9,523 bases of DNA. Source: Oscillospiraceae bacterium. GTDB taxonomy: Bacteria; Bacillota; Clostridia; Oscillospirales; Ruminococcaceae. A program made the translations under genes and the position numbers. The stretch covers positions 1-9,523 of the forward strand of contig JAFUWP010000277.1 of NCBI GenBank assembly GCA_017483405.1, written 5' to 3'. This document shows, piece after piece, positions 1 through 6,030 of the stretch (the stretch's first letter is position 1; every line of letters begins with the position of its first letter). The notes below the pieces were generated by a model, which was given only the letters and a program-made list of their open reading frames with translations, did no database searches and was not told the origin of the DNA.

Positions 1-35
1 ATGTAACTCAGTGAAAATAAAATTTTATCGATTCT

Positions 36-80
36 TTGGGGTGGTAGAGGCCGTGGGTTCAAGTCCCGTCACTCAGACCA
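36..80 (+). tRNA. Displaced 3' half of tRNA-Pro (GGG), partial
   Basis: Positions 53-69 fold as a T-arm (GTGGG, loop TTCAAGT, CCCGT, with two G-U pairs). Positions 70-76 (CACTCAG) look like a 3' acceptor strand, followed by discriminator A77 and an encoded CCA at 78-80. Reading back, AGGCC (48-52) is the variable loop, GGTAG (43-47) the 3' anticodon stem and TTGGGGT (36-42) a loop with anticodon GGG, so proline. A terminal C1-G72 pair, implied by G76, is typical of bacterial tRNA-Pro. The 5' side does not fit: the expected CTACC stem is replaced by ATTCT, no D-arm forms in the AT-rich 1-35, and no CTGAGTG acceptor strand is visible. I therefore call it a fragment. A degenerate full tRNA starting just left of the window is possible but less likely. 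Confidence 0.6.
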
Positions 81-81
81 T

Positions 82-114
82 AAAAAACAAGCTGATTTAT
101 TCAGCTTGTTTTTT
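82..114. terminator. Bidirectional intrinsic terminator
   Basis: A perfect 14-bp stem (82-95 with 101-114) closes on the 5-nt loop TTTAT. It has an A-run on the left arm and a T-run on the right that continues to 120. It would end the tRNA-Pro transcript on the plus strand and the glycan operon on the minus strand. The minus-strand membrane gene stops inside the loop (97-99), so its last codons are the right arm of the stem. Confidence 0.88.
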
Positions 115-492
115 TGTTTTTTCAGAATGTCTTATCAGACTTATCAGGGCACATAACGTCAGGATTCCTCCGACAACCGGATATACTGTCACCATCCTGT
201 TTGTCGTTCCGTAAATGTCAAGTACTCCCTTGAAAATGCTCCCGATTGTGAATGTCGCAATCGCAGAGTTCCAAAGATTCAGAAACATATCATCCAGCTG
301 AATCCGTTTCAGTGCCATGATACTGTAAAGCAATGCCCCCATCCCTAACGGAATCGCAAAGGCATAAATCATATAATAAGAATATACCTCATGACTGAAA
401 TGTTCATACACCGCCCCGAAAAATGCAAACCATACCGAACAGATTACATTTCCGAGGATGTGTTTCAGCAGTCTGTTATCCGATGTATACAA
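97..492 (-). CDS. Small four-helix membrane protein, unknown function
   Basis: A 131-residue hydrophobic protein with about four predicted membrane segments (near residues 9-30, 38-60, 72-92 and 100-120) and a short basic C-terminus (KTKKQAE). I recognise no catalytic motif. It starts at TTG (492-490), with a purine-rich AAGGAAAGGG upstream, and overlaps the 3' end of the glycosidase gene by 17 bp, which suggests translational coupling. It is the last gene of the operon, and its stop lies in the terminator loop. Four helices and about 130 residues resemble GtrA-type flippase subunits, but the fusion enzyme upstream already has a GtrA domain and I do not see the GtrA signature here. A partner in surface glycan modification is inference from position only. 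Confidence 0.72.
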   Translation of the reverse strand: MYTSDNRLLKHILGNVICSVWFAFFGAVYEHFSHEVYSYYMIYAFAIPLGMGALLYSIMALKRIQLDDMFLNLWNSAIATFTIGSIFKGVLDIYGTTNRMVTVYPVVGGILTLCALISLIRHSEKTKKQAE

Positions 493-1501
493 TGTCGCTC
501 ACTTCCCTTTCCTTGATTCTGCCGTTCGTGGTCGGCTGATTGATAACTTCACCATCGAAATACATGGTCGATGAACCGCCTCCATCCAGATTATAGGCCG
601 TTTCGATGCCTAATCCCTGCATGAATTCCGCCAGCTGATACAGCGATAATCCTTCGCTCTCCGATGTTCTGCCGTCAGATACCACAAATACATAATGATT
701 GCTGCCGATGATGCCGATGGCCGTCCGCGGATTGCTTGCCATCGCCTTTCCGACTTCCTGATTCTGCGTTACTGTAATGTTCCCGTCTTCCAGCAGTTCA
801 GGGCCGAAACTGAATGCCTGCCATACTCCCATAGAAACAAGTTCTTCAGCAGAATACGCATCCGGACTGATAACCTGCATTGTGCCGTCCGCATAGATGC
901 ATAATACATCATTTGTGCTTTTGGTATCACGATAGACGATTCCGTTCCGGATGACATAGCCTCTTTCCTGTGTGCCGTAATAATCGCCGTTAATTGCCAG
1001 AATCGCGTTATGCGCCTCGGCGATGGATGATGTCTTATCCGTGACGTTCTTACCGTAGGTATCATCCGCGAAAGCGGTCTTGAGATATTCCGCTGATGAC
1101 AGCACGACATCCGCGACATAGATTCTGGTATTGTTTTCATAATATTCCGTGAGCGTAATCTGACAGTTTTCATCCTGATAGGTCTTCACTCCGGAAGTTT
1201 CCGGCTCGGCGGTGATGACTGTATTTTCTTCCGTTGTTTCCTGTTCTTCCTGAACGCCGTGACGGGAATGCTTTCTTCCGGACTGCGGAACTGCTTGTTC
1301 CGTTTCGATAACAGAAGTTTCTGTTTCGGTTGTTTCTTCGGTCAGCGCATTGGCCGAAATATCTTCAAATAAAGAAGTATTCATCTGCGTGGTATCTGTC
1401 TGATAGGTTTCCGTCAGTACAAACGTATCCAGCGAGATGTATACCGTAAAGGCCGTCAGTGCTAATCCGTAACAGACCGCCCAGAGATTTTTCTTCTTCA
1501 T
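476..1501 (-). CDS. Membrane-anchored phosphodiester glycosidase (NAGPA family)
   Basis: A 341-residue protein. Residues about 6-30 form an uncleaved signal anchor, about 35-105 a Thr/Glu-rich linker, and about 107-341 a phosphodiester glycosidase domain (PF09992, relatives of the lysosomal 'uncovering enzyme' that removes GlcNAc from GlcNAc-1-phosphate diesters). Family motifs visible are NGDYYG (171-176), FGP (232-234), NPRTAIG (257-263), DGR (276-278) and LDGGGSSTM (305-313). It would act outside the membrane on sugar-phosphodiester bonds in a wall polymer or lipid-linked glycan; the substrate cannot be read from sequence. The ATG start overlaps the stop of the upstream GT2/GtrA gene as ATGA, so the two are translated as a pair. 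The domain assignment is strong and the role is inferred from context. Confidence 0.88.
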   Translation of the reverse strand: MKKKNLWAVCYGLALTAFTVYISLDTFVLTETYQTDTTQMNTSLFEDISANALTEETTETETSVIETEQAVPQSGRKHSRHGVQEEQETTEENTVITAEPETSGVKTYQDENCQITLTEYYENNTRIYVADVVLSSAEYLKTAFADDTYGKNVTDKTSSIAEAHNAILAINGDYYGTQERGYVIRNGIVYRDTKSTNDVLCIYADGTMQVISPDAYSAEELVSMGVWQAFSFGPELLEDGNITVTQNQEVGKAMASNPRTAIGIIGSNHYVFVVSDGRTSESEGLSLYQLAEFMQGLGIETAYNLDGGGSSTMYFDGEVINQPTTNGRIKEREVSDIVYIG

Positions 1502-2520
1502 GATACATGCCCCTTCCTGAAAATAAATTTATGCTGAATCAGATAACTGCATACAAATAAAATGATTTCCGTCAGTATCTTCGCAAGATACGCATTCAGC
1601 CCGATAAGCGAAAAGCCTTTCAGTATCAGCGTATTGCAGAGCAGTATCACGCCGGCCAGCAGAAAATATTTTACTGCCGATTCCGCTGTCTTCTCCTGCG
1701 AACAGAATACTAACTTCTTATTGAGCGTATAATTCACGATACTGCTGAATATTCTTGCAATGACATTCGAGAGCATCATCTTTCCGGTCAGTGCCGAAAA
1801 CAGACAGAACAAACCGTAATCTATCAGAAAGCTAATAAAAGAAGATGCCGAAAATTTCAGAATTTCTTTATAAATCCTGAACGAATCCCGTACCGCATGA
1901 AAATGTGATGAGGCATTTTCATTCAGATAAACCGTAGAAATCCAGACTTCCCGAATCGGGATTCCGGTTTTGGCGGAATACATCAGGACATTCATTTCAT
2001 ATTCATAACGACTGCCTTCGACAGAAAGCATTTTTTCCGTCAGCTGATTCGTGAACGCTCTCAGTCCCGTCTGCGTATCGTAAATCGATACCCCAGAACA
2101 TAACCGATATACTGTTCTTGTCACCGCGTTTCCGAAACGACTCCTTAACGGAACATCGCCTTCAAATTTCCGGCTTCCGAGCACTAAACTTTCCGGATGC
2201 TGTTCGGCTTCGGCGCATACGTTCAGAATATCCTGAATCTGATGCTGACCATCCGCATCGGCGGTAACTATCAGATAAGGTTCTTTTATCTGCTCCATGA
2301 TATAGCGTATTCCGGTTTTGAGGGCTTCGCCCTTGCCCTGATTGACTTCATGCGTTAATACAACTGATTTGACTGATGCCAGCCGGAAGATACTTTCATA
2401 CGCCTGACCGCTCCCGTCATCTACAGTAATCACCATAAAATTCCGTTCCGCTAAACCAGAAATCACCTGTATTAATTCCTTATCCGGCTGATAGGCCGGT
2501 ATCAATGCGATATGTTTCAT
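1498..2520 (-). CDS. Bifunctional GT2 glycosyltransferase / GtrA flippase
   Basis: A 340-residue fusion. Residues 1 to about 215 are a GT-A fold family 2 transferase of the polyprenyl-phosphate hexosyltransferase type. It has VDDGS (33-37), the metal-binding DAD (88-90, in TADADGQH), DTQTGLRAF (148-156) and RYEYE (171-175). Residues about 221-336 are a four-helix GtrA domain with the typical start (KFSASSFISFLIDYGLF), NYTLNKKLVF (263-272) and terminal KFIFRK. The first half should load a sugar onto a polyprenyl phosphate and the second should flip it outward. I chose ATG at 2520-2518 because GGAGGTG (2534-2528) lies 7 nt upstream; the TTG at 2526 would sit one base from that site. It opens a three-gene overlapping operon. 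Confidence 0.9.
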   Translation of the reverse strand: MKHIALIPAYQPDKELIQVISGLAERNFMVITVDDGSGQAYESIFRLASVKSVVLTHEVNQGKGEALKTGIRYIMEQIKEPYLIVTADADGQHQIQDILNVCAEAEQHPESLVLGSRKFEGDVPLRSRFGNAVTRTVYRLCSGVSIYDTQTGLRAFTNQLTEKMLSVEGSRYEYEMNVLMYSAKTGIPIREVWISTVYLNENASSHFHAVRDSFRIYKEILKFSASSFISFLIDYGLFCLFSALTGKMMLSNVIARIFSSIVNYTLNKKLVFCSQEKTAESAVKYFLLAGVILLCNTLILKGFSLIGLNAYLAKILTEIILFVCSYLIQHKFIFRKGHVS

Positions 2521-2527
2521 CAACAAG

Positions 2528-2534
2528 CACCTCC
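2528..2534 (-). promoter_or_regulatory. Ribosome binding site fixing the GT2/GtrA start
   Basis: GGAGGTG on the minus strand, 7 nt before the ATG at 2520. It rules out the upstream in-frame TTG at 2526, which would be 1 nt away. It is directly adjacent to the left arm of the long inverted repeat, so folding of that repeat could affect access to it. Confidence 0.85.
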
Positions 2535-2631
2535 GTGAAATAAAAAATGCTTTTTTCTTCTCTATGATTTTATTCTATCAGTGAAAGATTAAAACCAGAT
2601 TAAAAAAAGCATTTTTTATCATTTATTTCAC
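2535..2631. repeat. Long imperfect inverted repeat between HK and GT2/GtrA genes
   Basis: The 17 bases at 2540-2556 are the exact reverse complement of 2603-2619 (core AAAAAATGCTTTTTT and its complement). After a 7-nt bulge (2620-2626), GTGAA at 2535-2539 also pairs with TTCAC at 2627-2631. The loop is 46 nt (2557-2602). The right arm starts in the kinase stop codon and the left arm ends next to the GT2/GtrA ribosome site. Each arm is also a short A-run/T-run hairpin and could act as a weak terminator for the kinase gene. Confidence 0.8.
2567..2605 (-). promoter_or_regulatory. Candidate response-regulator-activated promoter
   Basis: On the minus strand TTTTAATCT occurs twice in the same orientation with an 11-bp period (2605-2597 and 2594-2586, separated by GG). 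A -10-like TAAAAT follows at 2572-2567. The hexamer 17 bp upstream of it (GTTTTA, 2595-2590) is a poor -35 and lies inside the repeat. Direct repeats of 11-bp period covering the -35 are the usual binding pattern of OmpR/PhoB-family activators; the CiaR site TTTAAG-N5-TTTAAG is close to the TTTAAT-N5-TTTAAT seen here. The regulator gene next door makes it the obvious candidate. The repeat is certain; the promoter function is inferred. Confidence 0.5.
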
Positions 2632-4001
2632 TTCGGAAGTATGACCGAAAATGTACTGCCTGTTCCTTCCTGACTTACTGCTGAAACCGCTCCGCCGTGG
2701 AATTCCGCAATCTGCCGGACTAAGGCAAGCCCCATCCCCAGACCTTTCGAGCTTCGTGCCTTATCCGAACGATAAAATCTTTCCCAGATATGGGGCAGTT
2801 CCTTTTCTGAAATGCCAATGCCGTTATCCGTTACATACAGACAAACCTGATTTGCATTCTGTTTCAGCTCCACGCGGACAAAGCCGTTTTCTCTGCCGTA
2901 CCGGATGGCATTCTGTATCAGATTGTTGATTAACAGCGTGAATAATTCCCGATTTCCATTCAGCATGATATTTTCTTCGAGCGATTCCGTCACCGTGATA
3001 TTCTTATCCGCAATCAGGCGGAAATCTTCGCATATAGAAGAAATCAGTTCCGTCAGATTCAGATTCTGTTTCTGATAGCGTTCTGTTTTCTGCTCCATAC
3101 GTGTGAAGATAAGGAGCGTTTCAATCATGCCTGACATCTTATAGCCCTGCTTCTGAATGGATGCCAGTGCCTGTAAGATTTCTTCCGGATTATCGGCATT
3201 ATCGAAGGCATAGTCACACTGCGCCAGAATTACCGATACTGGTGTTCGCAGTTCGTGAGATGCGTTTGAAGTGAACTGCTTTTCGGCCTCGAAATGATTC
3301 TCGATACGGTCAAACATCGCATTGATGGTATGTGCCAGCATATCGAGTTCATCTTCGGAATCCGTTGTCGGAATCCGCTTTGTCAAATCTCCGCCGGTGC
3401 GGATGGCATCCGCGGTATAACTGATAGTTCTGACCGGACGCAGAAATCTGCCTGTCAGCCAGTATCCCCCTGCAAAAGCCGTTATCAGCAGGAGCAGAAA
3501 CCCTATCAGGACTGAACCGTGATATTCCATCACACCGCTGAAACTATCTTCCGCCGGAATCAGCCCCCGAATGTAATAATCATCACTGTGACGGACTTTG
3601 ACCCATTCATCATAGTAATAATAATTCATGCCGGAAATTTCTATTTTCTGCGGAGCATCCTTTTCAGAATACGGATATTCATCCAGTTCCGGATATAAAA
3701 ACAATCCGATGGCCTGTCCGCCGTCTTCCGTATAAATCATGAGCTGTACATTATTATCATAAAATTCAGAAATTTTGATTTCTTCCGTATCTCCTCCGGC
3801 AAGTGCCAGCTGATAGCGTTTTTCACTCTCCAGAAGACAGGCGAATTCTTCCACCGTTTCCGTCAGAGTGTTCTTTATCAGTTTTTTATCCGCATTCTGA
3901 TAAGCTGTCAGCATCACCGAGAAAAATATGATACAAATCACGGTCAGCACCAGCGTGAACCATAATGTGATTTTTAATTTCAGAGATTTCCGTTTCTTCA
4001 T
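2628..4001 (-). CDS. Sensor histidine kinase
   Basis: A 457-residue transmembrane kinase. It has a first membrane helix at about 11-32, an extracytoplasmic sensor of about 130 residues (33-162) with a Tyr/Asp/Glu-rich stretch near 103-142, and a second helix at about 163-184. A HAMP domain (about 185-238) follows, then the HisKA box SHELRTP with phospho-acceptor His249, an N box (NNLIQNAIRYG, 359-369), G1 (DNGIGIS, 392-398), an F-box region (IWERFYRS, 405-412) and G2 (GLGMGLALV, 420-428). The ATG overlaps the regulator's stop as ATGA, so the pair is co-translated. The sensor domain does not match a family I can name. A signal from the cell surface is inferred from the dockerin gene upstream and the glycan genes downstream. 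Confidence 0.92.
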   Translation of the reverse strand: MKKRKSLKLKITLWFTLVLTVICIIFFSVMLTAYQNADKKLIKNTLTETVEEFACLLESEKRYQLALAGGDTEEIKISEFYDNNVQLMIYTEDGGQAIGLFLYPELDEYPYSEKDAPQKIEISGMNYYYYDEWVKVRHSDDYYIRGLIPAEDSFSGVMEYHGSVLIGFLLLLITAFAGGYWLTGRFLRPVRTISYTADAIRTGGDLTKRIPTTDSEDELDMLAHTINAMFDRIENHFEAEKQFTSNASHELRTPVSVILAQCDYAFDNADNPEEILQALASIQKQGYKMSGMIETLLIFTRMEQKTERYQKQNLNLTELISSICEDFRLIADKNITVTESLEENIMLNGNRELFTLLINNLIQNAIRYGRENGFVRVELKQNANQVCLYVTDNGIGISEKELPHIWERFYRSDKARSSKGLGMGLALVRQIAEFHGGAVSAVSQEGTGSTFSVILPK

Positions 4002-4672
4002 GGCTGAATTCTCATCACATAGCCGATTCCGCGGACTGTATGCAGTAATTTGACTTCGGCATTTTCATCAATCTTTTTCCGGAGATAGTTCATATACACA
4101 TCCACGATTTTTTCACCGCCGTCATAGTCATAGCCCCATACATGATTCAGAATCTTTTCACGGCTGAGAATCTTATTTTTATTTATCAGCAGATATTCCA
4201 GAAGATTATATTCCTTTCCGGTCAGCGTGATTTCTGCATTATCCCGTCTGACAATATGACTTTCCGTATCGAGCGTGAGCGTATCCAGTTTCAGGATACT
4301 GCTCACAATTCCGGCCGCCGTTCTCGTGACTGCCATAATCCGCGCGATAAGCTCCTCGAATGAAAACGGCTTGACAAGATAATCATTTGCCCCGATGTTC
4401 AGGCCTCTGACCTTATCGGAAACAGTATCCTTCGCGGTCAGAAAGATAATAGGTGTATTCTTTCCGGATGCCCTTAATTTCTGCACCACTCCGATACCAT
4501 CCATTTTCGGCATCATAATATCCAGAACAGCAACATCATAATCCATATACTGCAAATGTTCCAGCGCATCTTCCCCGTCAAAACAGGATTCTACCGAAAA
4601 CCCTTCGGAACGTAATTTCTTTACAATCACTGCATTCAGGTCAGTTTCATCTTCGGCAATGAGAATTTTCAA
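3998..4672 (-). CDS. OmpR-family response regulator
   Basis: A 224-residue regulator. The receiver domain (1 to about 118) has the acidic pocket E7/D8, phospho-acceptor D51 (LDIMMP), T79 and K101 (LVKPF). The C-terminal winged helix (about 126-224) carries LTGKEYNLLEYLL, the HVWGYDYDGG loop, VDVYMNYLRKKID and the closing HTVRGIGYVM. It starts with TTG at 4672, giving the canonical MKILIAEDE; GGAG lies 10 nt upstream and no in-frame ATG fits better. It is 23 bp behind the dockerin gene and overlaps the kinase by 4 bp, so co-transcription with the secreted protein is likely. OmpR-type regulators bind direct repeats, and one lies just past the kinase gene. Confidence 0.93.
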   Translation of the reverse strand: MKILIAEDETDLNAVIVKKLRSEGFSVESCFDGEDALEHLQYMDYDVAVLDIMMPKMDGIGVVQKLRASGKNTPIIFLTAKDTVSDKVRGLNIGANDYLVKPFSFEELIARIMAVTRTAAGIVSSILKLDTLTLDTESHIVRRDNAEITLTGKEYNLLEYLLINKNKILSREKILNHVWGYDYDGGEKIVDVYMNYLRKKIDENAEVKLLHTVRGIGYVMRIQP

Positions 4673-4710
4673 GCCGATTCATCTCCGTTTCTGTATCAGA
4701 ATTTTGTCAC

Positions 4711-4887
4711 AAGTCCTACGATATATTTCATAATCATCAGCGCATCGCCGGAATCCGGTACACCACTGTAATTCACATCCGCCGCCTTTACCTGTAAGGG
4801 CGTCAGTTCTTCTTTTCCGAGAATCGCTTTATTGATAGTAATCACATCCAAAATGTTGACACTGCCGTCAAGTGTCGCATCTCCCAG
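4711..4887 (-). other. Type-I dockerin module
   Basis: This is the C-terminal docking module of the interrupted gene. It has two F-hand calcium loops: DATLDGSVNILD (ligands D1, T3, D5, N9, D12) and DVNYSGVPDSGD (D1, N3, S5, D9, D12), each followed by a helix (ITINKAILG and ALMIMKYIVGL). The module would bind a cohesin on a scaffoldin. The usual specificity positions 10-11 differ between the repeats (IL versus SG), so the symmetric dual binding mode of many dockerins is doubtful. As it lies after the TGA, it is only displayed if the stop is bypassed. Confidence 0.88.
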
Positions 4888-5166
4888 CAGAAAAGATTCT
4901 TCTTCCGCCGGTATTACCGTCACATTGACGGAAACTGTCTTTCCGTTTTCGAGCATCGCATAAACAGTCGCTGTTCCGGCCTTGACTGCGGTGAGTGTTC
5001 CGTCTCCGGAAACGGTTACTACTTTCGTATCAGAAGAAACCCACGATACAGAGCCTTCATAATTAGAAATGCTCAATGCCATAGAAGAACCTTCTGTCAG
5101 TTCCGTACTCTTAACCAGAATCTCCGGTGATACCACTGTCACCGTGCAGACAGAGTAAACATCTCC

Positions 5167-6030
5167 GGCTGTTGCTGTGATTTCGGCTGTTCCTTCCGAA
5201 ATGCCCGTGATGATGCCGGATTCATCCACTTTCACAATACTTTCATCGGATGATGTCCATACTGCCAGATTATTATATACTTTCTGATTATTCGCGGAAG
5301 TAAATGCCAGCTGATTCTGCGTTCCGGAAATCAGTGAAATTTCTGTCTGTTTCAGATAATACCCATAATTCACTTCGACATGCGTTTCGGCTTTTTTCTC
5401 TCCGCATACGGCCGTAATCACCGCCGAACCGTTCCCGACTGCCGTCACAAGACCATCTTTTACAGTTGCTACATCGGGATTGCTGGATGTCCAGACAACT
5501 TCCCCTTCATAATTGACTCCGAGCTGTGCCGTTTCGGTATATTCCGTAAATTTCAGAACTTCTGGTTTCTGTTCTTCAGCAGTATCACTTTCTTTCTGAG
5601 ATTCTTCGCATGTAATGACACAAGTCACTGTTACATCTCAGGCCGTGGCAGTGATTTCAGCTGTTCCGGCCGAAACCGCCGTGATGATGCCGTTTTCATC
5701 TACTGTTGCGATGCTCTCATCGGAAGACTTCCAGACAGCAAGCTTGTTATAGGCTTCTTTTGTATGCACCGAACAGAATGATAACTGCTTCTGCGTACCC
5801 GTTTCGATGCTGAGTTCCGTGTTATCGAAATAATAATCATATTCGACAGTCACCGGAATTTCTGCACGGCGGTCACCGCAGACTGCATAAATCATCGCCG
5901 AACCGTTCCCGACTGCTGTCACAAGTCCGTTTTCGACAGTCGCTACGCTGGTATCACTCGAAAGCCATGTCAGTTCTCCGCCTAAGTCAATGCCCAGTGT
6001 AGCTGTCTGGCTATATTCTGTTAATTCCAG
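5167..6030 (-). repeat. Tandem duplication of a two-Ig (Big_2) module
   Basis: Two 130-residue units align without gaps: 6030-5641 and 5556-5167, a period of 474 bp (158 codons). Shared blocks include GLVTAVGNGSA, LAVW.SSDESI, GIIT and GTAEITATA. The units have diverged at many positions, so the duplication is not recent. The second unit continues with GGA GAT, the first with TGA GAT, which locates the nonsense codon at a conserved glycine. Confidence 0.9.

Noticed and set aside
11..214. Plus-strand 67-codon frame over the tRNA fragment and terminator
   Set aside because: It runs through a tRNA 3' end and a terminator stem and is antisense to the membrane protein gene; no ribosome site.
1498..2526. 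TTG 2526 as start of the GT2/GtrA gene
   Set aside because: Only one base from GGAGGTG; ATG 2520 is correctly spaced.
4696..5628. Independent gene starting at GTG 5628
   Set aside because: No ribosome site, no signal peptide for a dockerin/Ig protein, and it is in frame with the upstream half across a single TGA.
5638..5640. UGA read as glycine by a variant genetic code
   Set aside because: TGA serves as the true stop elsewhere here, including the ATGA overlaps at 1498-1501 and 3998-4001 and the stops at 2628 and 8381.
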